A stretch of 17,629 nucleotides of DNA from an uncultured Clostridia bacterium (GTDB taxonomy: Bacteria > Bacillota > Clostridia > Lachnospirales > Lachnospiraceae): contig CAMJIC010000022.1 in NCBI GenBank assembly GCA_946405675.1, positions 1 to 17,629 on the forward strand, given 5' to 3'. Positions 1 through 6,162 of this stretch are shown here, piece by piece (position 1 is the stretch's first letter; each line of letters begins with the position of its first letter). Below the pieces are notes generated by a model that ran no database searches, was not told the origin of the DNA, and worked only from the letters and a program-made list of their open reading frames with translations. Both the position numbers and the translations under genes were made by a program.

Positions 1-44
1 CTAAGAACCGACGCTGCGGATGCCCTCCTCGTGCAATCCATAGC

Positions 45-60
45 CTGCCCGGCCGGGCAG
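45..60. repeat. 16-bp GC palindrome upstream of the TAXI gene
   Basis: CTGCCCGG is followed immediately by its reverse complement CCGGGCAG. It is a perfect palindrome with no loop, about 160 bases upstream of the TAXI receptor gene. It could be the base of a hairpin ending transcription from outside the window or a protein-binding site. No T-run follows, so a classical terminator is not supported. Confidence 0.4.
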
Positions 61-79
61 TGAACTGTGACCTGGCCAT

Positions 80-93
80 GGTGTGACTTGTAT
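80..93 (+). repeat. partial copy of the GTGTGACTTGTA intergenic repeat
   Basis: The sequence GGTGTGACTTGTA matches the right arm of the hairpin repeats at 4726-4767 and 12769-12809. No matching left arm is visible here, so this looks like a half copy. It lies in the intergenic DNA before the TAXI receptor promoter. Confidence 0.45.
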
Positions 94-121
94 CCGAAAC
101 CGACGGTTGCGGATGTGATTG

Positions 122-150
122 TTGACTTTTATACAATAAAGCATTAAAAT
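122..150 (+). promoter_or_regulatory. probable sigma-A promoter for the TAXI operon
   Basis: TTGACT at 122-127 and TAAAAT at 145-150 are separated by exactly 17 bases, the optimal spacing for a housekeeping sigma factor. Transcription would begin near 157, giving a leader of about 65 nt before the receptor start. A TTGACA at 172-177 and a TATAAT at 205-210 also occur, but they are 27 bases apart and the second abuts the ribosome binding site, so they are less likely. Confidence 0.5.
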
Positions 151-223
151 GTAAATGTATTTGCAGACATTTTGACAGTCTGCAAAAGGAACCGGCAAAA
201 ACGATATAATGGGAGGTGTATGC

Positions 224-1180
224 ATGAAAAAGAGAATTCTTGGAATCATGATGGCTGCGAGCATGGCGATGGGGGTGTCCACAGCTGCATTGGCCGCTGA
301 CAACCTGGTGCTTGGAACCGGTGGAACGACCGGTACCTACTATGCGGTAGGCGGTGTCATGGCTACGGTGCTGAATCCGGTGATGAAGGAATCCAGCCTG
401 ACGGTTACGTCCACAGGCGCGTCCAAGGCGAACATCCAGCTTGTCGATGTAGGAGAGGCGGATCTGGCGATCGTCCAGAATGATGTCATGTACTATGCGT
501 ACACAGGAACGGATCTGTTTGAGGATGAGGGCGCTTATGAGACCTTCTCTACAGTTGCCGGCCTCTATGATGAGACTGTTCAGATCATCACCTGCAACAG
601 TGACATCAAGAGCGTGGAGGATCTGAAGGGCAAGACCGTGTCGGTAGGCGATGCCGGTTCAGGTGTTGAGTTTAATGCCAAGCAGATCCTTGGTGCCTAT
701 GATATGAGCTTTGATGATATCAATGTGGTGAATGCATCCTTTGGCGATTCGGCAGACAGCCTGAAGGATGGCAAGATTGATGCGGCATTTATCGTTGCAG
801 GCGCTCCGACCACAGCGGTCGTTGATCTGGCTACAACGAAGGATGTCAGCCTGGTGCAGCTTGATGAGGAGCATATCAAGAAGCTTCAGGAGAATTATGA
901 TTTCTACACTGAGACAGTGATCCCGGCCGATACCTACAAGGGTATCAGCGAGGATGCCACCACGGTTTCCGTGCGCGCGACGCTGATTGCATCCAACGAT
1001 GTGAGCGAAGATGCAGTGTATGAGCTTCTGAAGGCTATGTTTGACAACCAGAAGGATCTGATCGCCGGACATGCGAAGTTCGAGTTCCTGAACCTTGAGG
1101 ACGCGGTCAAGGGAATCAGCGTTCCGTTCCATCCGGGTGCAAAGAAGTACTTCGAGGAGCAGGGCATCAAGGTTGAATAA
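224..1180 (+). CDS. TAXI family TRAP transporter solute-binding receptor
   Basis: This 318-residue exported protein is the extracytoplasmic receptor of a TRAP-TAXI importer. It captures a substrate outside the membrane and hands it to the fused permease encoded downstream. Residues 1-24 form a signal peptide with a lysine-rich start, a hydrophobic core and an ALA-ADN cleavage site. There is no lipobox cysteine, so the mature protein may be retained by other means. The mature N-terminus carries the family hallmark LVLGTGGTTGTYYAVGG, followed by the usual STGAS and VQNDV segments. The start at 224 is preferred over an in-frame ATG at 209 because GGGAGGT at 211-217 is a well-placed ribosome binding site. 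The substrate cannot be read from sequence; some TAXI systems are linked to glutamate or other carboxylates. Confidence 0.93.
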   Translation: MKKRILGIMMAASMAMGVSTAALAADNLVLGTGGTTGTYYAVGGVMATVLNPVMKESSLTVTSTGASKANIQLVDVGEADLAIVQNDVMYYAYTGTDLFEDEGAYETFSTVAGLYDETVQIITCNSDIKSVEDLKGKTVSVGDAGSGVEFNAKQILGAYDMSFDDINVVNASFGDSADSLKDGKIDAAFIVAGAPTTAVVDLATTKDVSLVQLDEEHIKKLQENYDFYTETVIPADTYKGISEDATTVSVRATLIASNDVSEDAVYELLKAMFDNQKDLIAGHAKFEFLNLEDAVKGISVPFHPGAKKYFEEQGIKVE

Positions 1181-1730
1181 GAAGAACGCTTCGGGTCATC
1201 TTGACGCAGGAGCATTTCAAGGAAAAAGTATTGCGGCAGTCCTGATCCTGTTGATAGCGGTCCTGACTGCCGCTTTTTCTTACCGGCATTTTCATGTCGC
1301 CTCCGGGCAGGGGCATGACTTTGACCTGGTTCTTTCTTCGGTAAAGACGGGCGAGGTATATGCGCGTTACCCGGTCAGCATATCTGACACCTTCAGCATC
1401 GGATTCATCCATTCCGTCAATAAAAGCCCGGTGATTGATCATTATGAGATCCGCAAGGACGGGATCTATGTGGTCAAAACGGTTTATTATGGGTTTGGCG
1501 CTGGCGTTCAGACGCAGCTCGAGGAAGGGCAGAAGCTGGAGTACGGAGACGACGGAAGCATGATCATCACCGGATTTGACAAGAAGATGGATGACCTTGT
1601 CTACTTTGTCGGTACGGTTTCCGACCATACCTTGACACTGGGAGACGGTGAAGAGATCAGCCTGCGTGACCTGTGCGGCAGAAACGCCATGGTGAGGTTT
1701 TCTCTTGAGGCTCCAGGAAAGAACCGGTAG
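1173..1730 (+). CDS. DUF1850 domain protein, TRAP-TAXI accessory
   Basis: This protein of about 185 residues has one hydrophobic segment near residues 19-37, suggesting an N-terminal anchor with the rest outside the membrane. The body includes the segments GFIHSVNKSPVIDHYEI and YGFGAGVQTQ, typical of the DUF1850 family, whose genes are repeatedly found beside TRAP-TAXI transporters. The molecular role is not established. I infer that it assists the transporter because it overlaps the receptor gene by a few bases and precedes the permease. No ATG is suitably placed. TTG at 1173 follows GAGGAG at 1155-1160, and the 8-base overlap with the receptor stop fits translational coupling. A start further in, near the hydrophobic segment, is the alternative. 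Confidence 0.8.
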   Translation: MNKKNASGHLDAGAFQGKSIAAVLILLIAVLTAAFSYRHFHVASGQGHDFDLVLSSVKTGEVYARYPVSISDTFSIGFIHSVNKSPVIDHYEIRKDGIYVVKTVYYGFGAGVQTQLEEGQKLEYGDDGSMIITGFDKKMDDLVYFVGTVSDHTLTLGDGEEISLRDLCGRNAMVRFSLEAPGKNR

Positions 1731-1760
1731 ACACGACACTCTATATGCAAGGGATACTAA

Positions 1761-1842
1761 GCTATGTGATTGATTTTTGATCTGTGCAATCGGATGAAAA
1801 GACAAGCAAGATGTGCAAGTTGTTTCGCGACAGATCCTAAGC
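1761..1842 (+). repeat. dispersed repeat R1, copy A
   Basis: This stretch of about 82 bp runs from GCTATGTGATTGATTTT to GACAGATCCTAAGC. It closely matches the reverse complement of 8750-8830, shares its end with 12496-12536, and matches the right arm of the palindrome at 3912-4044. It fills part of the 231-base gap between the DUF1850 and permease genes. It carries no open frame of note and looks like a non-coding element of REP or MITE type. Confidence 0.75.
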
Positions 1843-1961
1843 TTAACTGTGAATGGGATCCATTTCACCACATTAGTCATTTACCCATGTATCAGCCAAT
1901 CTGACTTGTTGCACTCCCTGGTGTGACAGTCGGAATCATCAGAAAACTGACGAGGTTTTTT

Positions 1962-3917
1962 ATGAAGGACAAGAACGAGAAAGACATTCTGAATCAGAAT
2001 CCTGCGGGGGATGCTTCCGTGGGTTCGGCTGCGGATGTCGAGGAGCTGATGAAAAAATATGACCGGGAATCCAATGTCCGTCCATGGGAGGGGATTCCGG
2101 CGATTGTCATCAAGGTACTCCTGGCGGCATTCTCTGTTTTCATGATCTACATGAATCTGTTCGCGGTCTGGGATGAGCGGATCCGCCGCCCGCTGTTTTT
2201 GGGCATCGTGATCCTGTTTGTTTTCATCCTGTACCCGGCGCGCAAATCCGGCGGAAGGCCGCAGAAGGTCAATTGGATTCCGATTTATGACATCATCCTG
2301 GCGGTGGCGGGATCCGGATGCTTTTTCTATTTCGTGATCAACAGCCAGGCGATCATCAAGCATGGCATCCGTATCTCGACCCTTGAGGTATGGCTTGGCG
2401 TGATCGGCATCGTGATCCTGGCGGAATGCTGCCGCAGGGTGACAGGCATCCCGATCATCGTGGTGGCTGCCTGCTTCGTAGCGTATGCATTTTTTGTCGG
2501 GAAATCCCTGAACATCATCATCTATAACCTGTTTTATACCACGGAGGGCGTGATCGGGACACCTGTAGGTGTCTGCAGTACGTACATCGTGCTATTCATC
2601 ATCTTTGGCGCATTCCTGGAAGCGACCGGAATCTCTGACTTCTTCATCCAGTGCGCAAATACGATCGCCGGCTCCGCCTCCGGAGGGCCTGCGAAGGTCG
2701 CGGTCATTTCCTCGGCTCTTTGCGGAATGGTCTCCGGCTCGTCGGTAGGCAACACGGTGACGACCGGTTCTGTCACGATCCCGATGATGAAGAAGACCGG
2801 CTATCCGGGAGAATTCGCTGGTGCTGTCGAGGCAGCGGCATCCACCGGCGGGCAGATCATGCCGCCGATCATGGGCGCGGCAGCGTTCCTGATGGCAGAG
2901 ATGGTGGGTGTTCCCTATTCCCAGATCGTCATCAAGGCAATCCTTCCGGCTGTCCTGTACTTTACAGGAATCTTCCTGATGGTGCATCTTAGGGCAAAGA
3001 GAATGGGGCTGAAAGGCATCCCGAGGGAGCAGCTTCCCAAGGCTAAGGAGATTCTGCCGAGGATTTACCTGCTGATTCCGCTGGTTGCGCTGGTATATCT
3101 GATCACTGCAGGCTACACCATGAGCCGTGCGGCGATCATTGCTACCTTCCTCTGTATTGTGGTCAGCCTGTTCAATCCGGGACACCGTATGACTCCGAAA
3201 AAGTTCCTGGACGCGCTGGAAACCGGCGCGAAGAATACGCTCAGCATTGCGGTGGCATGCGGTATTGCGGGAATCATCGCCGGTGTCGTGACCATGACAG
3301 GGTTAGGGCAGGTCTTTATTGATGTCATCGTCAATATTTCCAGCGGTAATCTTCTGATCGCTTTGATCTTTACGATGCTTTGCTGCATCATCCTTGGAAT
3401 GGGCGTTCCGACGACAGCGACCTACATCATTATGGCGACAACCTGCGCGCCGATCCTGACCACAGGAATGGGGCTGAATGCGATCTGCGCAAGCATGTTT
3501 GTGTTCTACTTTGGAATCGTAGCGGATATCACGCCGCCGGTCGCGCTGGCTGCTTATGCGGGATCTGCGATCGCCAAGTCGGATCCCATGCGGACTGCGC
3601 TGAATGCCTCCAAGCTTGCCATCGGCGCGTTCCTGATCCCATATATCTTCTGCCTGAATCCGGCGATGCTTCTGATCGATACCAATGTGCCGGAGTTTAT
3701 CATGATCATCATCACAAGCGTCATCGGCATGTTCGCGATCTCAGCGGCATTAGAGGGATATATGGTCTCCAACCTGAACCCGGTGTTTCGGATTGTGCTG
3801 GCTGCGGCAGGCCTGATGCTGATCTATCCGGGAACCGTGACCGATATCATTGGAATCGCGATCACGGTTGGGGTCTATCTGCTCACGATGGGCGGAAGGA
3901 GAAAGGCACAGGCTTAG
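1962..3917 (+). CDS. TRAP transporter fused permease (DctQ-DctM, TAXI type)
   Basis: This integral membrane protein of 651 residues is the permease of a TRAP-TAXI secondary importer, driven by an ion gradient. The N-terminal third carries several hydrophobic helices equivalent to the small DctQ subunit. The rest is the DctM-like transport domain, with the signatures SGSSVGNTVTTGSVTIPMMK and EAAASTGGQIMPPIMGAAAF, and a later GVPTTATYIIMATTCAPIL segment. The fused architecture and length fit the 4TM/12TM family. ATG 1962 is chosen because GACGAGG at 1949-1955 lies six bases upstream. An in-frame GTG at 1923 would add 13 residues without a good ribosome binding site. The 231-base gap from the DUF1850 gene contains repeat R1 copy A. 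The stop codon falls inside the left arm of R1 copy C. Confidence 0.93.
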   Translation: MKDKNEKDILNQNPAGDASVGSAADVEELMKKYDRESNVRPWEGIPAIVIKVLLAAFSVFMIYMNLFAVWDERIRRPLFLGIVILFVFILYPARKSGGRPQKVNWIPIYDIILAVAGSGCFFYFVINSQAIIKHGIRISTLEVWLGVIGIVILAECCRRVTGIPIIVVAACFVAYAFFVGKSLNIIIYNLFYTTEGVIGTPVGVCSTYIVLFIIFGAFLEATGISDFFIQCANTIAGSASGGPAKVAVISSALCGMVSGSSVGNTVTTGSVTIPMMKKTGYPGEFAGAVEAAASTGGQIMPPIMGAAAFLMAEMVGVPYSQIVIKAILPAVLYFTGIFLMVHLRAKRMGLKGIPREQLPKAKEILPRIYLLIPLVALVYLITAGYTMSRAAIIATFLCIVVSLFNPGHRMTPKKFLDALETGAKNTLSIAVACGIAGIIAGVVTMTGLGQVFIDVIVNISSGNLLIALIFTMLCCIILGMGVPTTATYIIMATTCAPILTTGMGLNAICASMFVFYFGIVADITPPVALAAYAGSAIAKSDPMRTALNASKLAIGAFLIPYIFCLNPAMLLIDTNVPEFIMIIITSVIGMFAISAALEGYMVSNLNPVFRIVLAAAGLMLIYPGTVTDIIGIAITVGVYLLTMGGRRKAQA

Positions 3918-4044
3918 GATCTGCCGCATAATAACTTATTCAGATTGCGCAGGATTTTTATCCGGGGGTGCAGCTCAAAAATCATGAGCATAGCGGGCTA
4001 TATGATTGATTTTTGAGCTGCGCAATCGGATGAATGAATCTAAG
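3912..4044. repeat. dispersed repeat R1, palindromic copy C
   Basis: Both orientations of the R1 repeat meet here. The left part, starting GCTTAGGATCTG, resembles the reverse-strand copy at 8750. The right part, ending GCAATCGGATGAATGAATCTAAG, resembles copy A. At the centre, 3970-3984 and 4007-4021 form a perfect 15-bp inverted repeat around a 22-base loop, and weaker pairing extends outwards to 3961 and 4030. The left arm includes the TAG stop codon of the TRAP permease. A transcript would fold into a long hairpin that could slow or end transcription, but no T-run is present. Confidence 0.7.
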
Positions 4045-4072
4045 AATACATTTCTGAAGGAGGAATTCTGTA

Positions 4073-4663
4073 ATGGTGATTACAATCAGCAGAGAGTATG
4101 GAGCCTACGGCCGCTCTGTTGCAAAGGCGCTTTCCAAAAGGCTGGGGATTGAATATTATGATGTTGATTTTGTGAGAATGACAGCCCAGAAGAGCGGATA
4201 CTCTGAGGAAGATGTCTCCCGTGAAGGAGAGCTTCTGAGCGCGGGGAGCAGGTTTATCAATTCCTTCCTGAGCACAAGCGCATATAACAGCTCTTATGAT
4301 GAGATCTTCCAGGCACAGAGACAGGTGGTTCTGGAGCTTGCAAAGAACCCATGCATCATGGTGGGGCGGTGCTCCAACATCATTCTGCGGGAGGCGGGAA
4401 TCAAAACGTTTGATGTGTTCCTTCATGCGGATCATGCATTCCGCAAGGCGCATGCGCTGGAACTGAATGAATACGGGAAAATGGATGTGGATCGATATAT
4501 GGATCGATGCGACCATTGGAGGAAGACCTATTATCGCGCTTACACCGGACATGAGATGGGGGATTACCATGATTATGATCTTTCTGTGGATGTAGGAAAG
4601 ATCGGAGTGGAAAAAACGATTGACCTTCTGGCCGGCCTGCTGAAGGACGTAAAGGAGAAGTAA
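4073..4663 (+). CDS. cytidylate kinase-like family protein
   Basis: This protein of 196 residues matches the cytidylate-kinase-like (Cmk-like, P-loop NTPase) family that is common in Clostridia. It opens with VITISREYGAYGRSVAKALS, the equivalent of the usual ISRQYGSGGREIA nucleotide-binding start, followed by LGIEYYDVDFV, typical of nucleoside monophosphate kinases. A PCIMVGRCSNIIL segment near residues 85-97 and a kinase-like lid region with several Arg/Asp pairs follow. Substrate and role are unknown; many family members are not the essential CMP kinase. The P-loop reads YGAYGRS, lacking the second glycine of the usual motif, so activity is uncertain. A strong AAGGAGG at 4057-4063 fixes the start. 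The gene stands alone between repeat R1 copy C and a hairpin. Confidence 0.85.
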   Translation: MVITISREYGAYGRSVAKALSKRLGIEYYDVDFVRMTAQKSGYSEEDVSREGELLSAGSRFINSFLSTSAYNSSYDEIFQAQRQVVLELAKNPCIMVGRCSNIILREAGIKTFDVFLHADHAFRKAHALELNEYGKMDVDRYMDRCDHWRKTYYRAYTGHEMGDYHDYDLSVDVGKIGVEKTIDLLAGLLKDVKEK

Positions 4664-4670
4664 TTGCTGA

Positions 4671-4706
4671 AAGCCCCTGCCGGCGGGATATCGTGGGCAA
4701 GGGCTT
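4671..4706 (+). terminator. imperfect hairpin after the Cmk-like gene
   Basis: AAGCCCCTGCC at 4671-4681 pairs with GGCAAGGGCTT at 4696-4706 with one mismatch, starting eight bases after the stop codon. The position suits a terminator, but no run of T follows, so it may act as a weak or Rho-type stop or simply protect the RNA end. Confidence 0.35.
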
Positions 4707-4725
4707 ATACGATCCACCGCAGACC

Positions 4726-4767
4726 GTAACAAGTCACACCTCCGCTGGCTGGGGTGTGACTTGTAAC
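4726..4767. repeat. GTTACAAGTCACACC hairpin repeat R2, copy 1
   Basis: Left arm GTAACAAGTCACACC (4726-4740) and right arm GGTGTGACTTGTAAC (4753-4767) pair with one mismatch around a 12-base loop. The same arms occur at 12769-12809, and a half copy lies at 80-93. It lies between the Cmk-like gene and the rplM promoter. No U-tract follows, so this is better described as a dispersed palindromic repeat than as a terminator. Confidence 0.65.
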
Positions 4768-4798
4768 ATTCTGATCCATCTGTGGCTGAAAATCCGGC

Positions 4799-4827
4799 TT
4801 GACAGCCCCTTTGCCTGTGAATATAAT
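4799..4827 (+). promoter_or_regulatory. consensus sigma-A promoter of rplM-rpsI
   Basis: TTGACA at 4799-4804 and TATAAT at 4822-4827 are separated by 17 bases, a perfect match to the housekeeping promoter consensus. Transcription would start near 4834. This strength fits a ribosomal protein operon. Confidence 0.9.
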
Positions 4828-4833
4828 AATTGA

Positions 4834-4965
4834 GTGTGCGTCGAAAGACGCGCTGTTTGCATGATGATTCGCATCTTCCTGCCCCGGAAAGGATGCTTAT
4901 CGATACCGGCAAGGCGGAGGTAAAACACCGTCGGGCTCAATCAGATACATGGAGGAAATTCGATA
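4834..4965 (+). promoter_or_regulatory. rplM 5' leader, possible L13-binding leader
   Basis: About 130 nt separate the predicted transcription start from the rplM ATG, long for a simple leader. It opens with the hairpin GCGTC-GAAA-GACGC at 4838-4851, a five-pair stem with a tetraloop, and further GC-rich pairing is possible downstream before the GGAGG at 4951-4955. Bacillota rplM genes are known to carry an L13 leader involved in feedback regulation. I infer an equivalent here from position and length, without a structural model comparison. Confidence 0.4.
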
Positions 4966-5394
4966 ATGAAAACCTATATGCCAGGCGCAGCAGGCATCGA
5001 GAGAAAGTGGTATGTGGTTGACGCGGAAGGACAGACGCTCGGACGTCTTGCTACTGTAGTGGCAGCGACTCTCCGCGGAAAGAATAAGCCGATCTTCACT
5101 CCTTTCCTGGATACAGGCGATTATGTGATCGTTGTGAATGCCGATAAGATTAAGGTAACCGGAAAGAAGCTCGATCAGAAGACTTACTTCTCTCATTCCA
5201 AGTACATCGGCGGAGTCAGGGAGACTTCACTCCGTGAGATGCTTGACAAGAAGCCGGAGAGAGTTGTCGAGCATGCAGTCATCGGTATGCTGCCGAAGGG
5301 ACCGCTCGGAAGACAGATGGCTAAGAAGCTCTTCGTCTATGCCGGACCTGAGCACAAGCATCAGGCTCAGAAGCCGGAAACCATGACGATCTGA
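4966..5394 (+). CDS. rplM: 50S ribosomal protein L13
   Basis: This 142-residue protein is the usual length for bacterial L13, an early-assembly 23S rRNA-binding protein of the large subunit. Recognisable segments include KWYVVDAEGQTLGRLAT near the N-terminus, GDYVIVVNADKIKVTGKK in the middle, and MLPKGPLGRQMAKKLFVYAG before a histidine-rich end. TGGAGGAAATT just upstream gives a good ribosome binding site. The gene is first in a two-gene operon, with the conserved partner rpsI starting 16 bases after its stop, and the consensus promoter and long leader lie upstream. Confidence 0.98.
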   Translation: MKTYMPGAAGIERKWYVVDAEGQTLGRLATVVAATLRGKNKPIFTPFLDTGDYVIVVNADKIKVTGKKLDQKTYFSHSKYIGGVRETSLREMLDKKPERVVEHAVIGMLPKGPLGRQMAKKLFVYAGPEHKHQAQKPETMTI

Positions 5395-5410
5395 TAGGAG
5401 GGAATGAACT

Positions 5411-5803
5411 TTGGCTACGGATAGATTTTACGGAACTGGAAGAAGAAAGAGCTCTGTTGCACGCGTATATCTTGTACCGGGAACCGGAAAGGTCACGATC
5501 AACAAGCGTGATATCGATGATTATTTCGGTCTTGAGACACTGAAGACGATCGTTCGCCAGCCGCTTGTCCTCACTGAGAACACGGATAAGTTTGACGTCC
5601 TTGTCAACGTTAAAGGCGGCGGAATGACCGGTCAGGCGGGTGCGATCCGCCATGGGATCTCCCGCGCTCTGCTCGAGGCTGATGCGGAATACAGACCTGC
5701 CCTGAAGGCGGCCGGGTATCTCACCAGAGATCCGCGTATGAAGGAAAGAAAGAAGTATGGCCTCAAAGCGGCACGTCGTGCTCCGCAGTTCAGCAAGCGC
5801 TGA
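5411..5803 (+). CDS. rpsI: 30S ribosomal protein S9
   Basis: This protein of 130 residues is full-length S9, a small-subunit protein whose extended C-terminal tail reaches the ribosomal P site. FYGTGRRKSSVARVYLVPG near the start, GGGMTGQAGAIRHGISRAL in the middle and the basic end APQFSKR are diagnostic. Translation begins at TTG 5411 behind TAGGAGGG at 5395-5402, and no ATG is nearby in frame. The last codons are an attachment site. Bases 5777-5799 recur exactly at 8560-8582, and the upstream bases of the duplicate still encode the same residues with different codons. The final base before the stop, the stop codon and the following terminator are therefore probably supplied by an integrated element, leaving the protein unchanged. 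Confidence 0.98.
   Translation: MATDRFYGTGRRKSSVARVYLVPGTGKVTINKRDIDDYFGLETLKTIVRQPLVLTENTDKFDVLVNVKGGGMTGQAGAIRHGISRALLEADAEYRPALKAAGYLTRDPRMKERKKYGLKAARRAPQFSKR
5777..5799. repeat. attachment site core (left), rpsI 3' end
   Basis: These 23 bases in the last codons of rpsI are repeated exactly at 8560-8582. They encode the end of the S9 tail. The arrangement is that of an integration site in which the recombinase uses the 3' end of a conserved gene and restores it. The two cores are 2,783 bp apart, which is the inferred element length. Confidence 0.8.
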
Positions 5804-5822
5804 TCGAGACCAACGAACATAC

Positions 5823-5860
5823 AAAAAACCTCGGAAAAATCAACGTTTCCGGGGTTTTTT
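5823..5860 (+). terminator. intrinsic terminator after rpsI
   Basis: AAAAAACCTCGGAAA at 5823-5837 pairs with TTTCCGGGGTTTTTT at 5846-5860 around an eight-base loop and ends in six T. This is a classical Rho-independent terminator 19 bases after the rpsI stop. It lies inside the integrated element, so the element brought its own transcription stop for the host operon. Confidence 0.9.
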
Positions 5861-5920
5861 CATGCCCGAAAATCTTTGATGGGTTATCCCAGGTTTTGAC
5901 GGATTCTGACGGAAATTTTG

Positions 5921-5939
5921 TAGTTAACGAGGAGCTAAC
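5921..5939. repeat. TAGTTAAC-type repeat, copy 1
   Basis: TAGTTAACGAGGAGCTAAC is one of three copies of a 19-20 base motif with the consensus TAGTTAAC-(C)GAKGRGCTAAC. The GTTA and TAAC halves are roughly inverted. The three copies lie only near the two ends of the element and outside genes, as expected of integrase arm-binding sites. Confidence 0.6.
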
Positions 5940-5970
5940 CGGCGGTTTTCGGCTCATTTTCGGCCTCTTT

Positions 5971-5990
5971 TAGTTAACAGATGGGCTAAC
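5971..5990. repeat. TAGTTAAC-type repeat, copy 2
   Basis: TAGTTAACAGATGGGCTAAC follows copy 1 at a distance of 50 bases, close to five helical turns, so both would face the same side of the DNA. It differs from the other copies only in the middle bases. Confidence 0.6.
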
Positions 5991-6049
5991 TGAGGGAGAG
6001 TAAAAAGTCGATTTCCAGTGGTTTGAAGGGAAAGAGCATTGACAAGAAA

Positions 6050-6112
6050 ATGACCAGAACACAGCTGCTGTCAGTAATCTCGCAGCTGACACTGATCACG
6101 CAGGGGCTGTGA
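6050..6112 (+). CDS. possible 20-residue peptide in the element
   Basis: ATG 6050 opens a frame of 20 codons reading MTRTQLLSVISQLTLITQGL and ending in TGA. The same frame is open further upstream, to a TTG at 6023. No convincing ribosome binding site lies at the usual distance. Its predicted helical, leucine-rich character is compatible with a remnant of a small helical protein, but I do not recognise it. It may be chance. Confidence 0.15.
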   Translation: MTRTQLLSVISQLTLITQGL

Positions 6113-6117
6113 AATAA

Positions 6118-6153
6118 AAGATCCCTTGGAGCTTAATGACTTCAAGGGATCTT
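6118..6153 (-). terminator. terminator of the DUF4143 ATPase gene
   Basis: AAGATCCCTTG at 6118-6128 and CAAGGGATCTT at 6143-6153 form a perfect 11-bp stem. Read on the minus strand, the stem follows the ATPase stop and runs into a T-rich tail (TTTTATTT). It would also act partly in the other direction. Confidence 0.8.
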
Positions 6154-6162
6154 GTTTCGTGT

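Larger units (their letters stand above)
5804..6162. other. left end of the element, mostly non-coding
   Basis: This stretch of about 360 bases lies between rpsI and the end of the ATPase gene. It holds the rpsI terminator, two copies of the TAGTTAAC repeat (5921 and 5971), a possible 20-codon frame at 6050-6112, and the terminator of the convergent ATPase gene. I see no other gene in it. Confidence 0.6.

Noticed and set aside
172..210. TTGACA and TATAAT pair before the TAXI receptor
   Set aside because: The spacing is 27 bases and the -10 would abut the ribosome binding site, leaving no room for a leader; the pair at 122-150 has the correct spacing.
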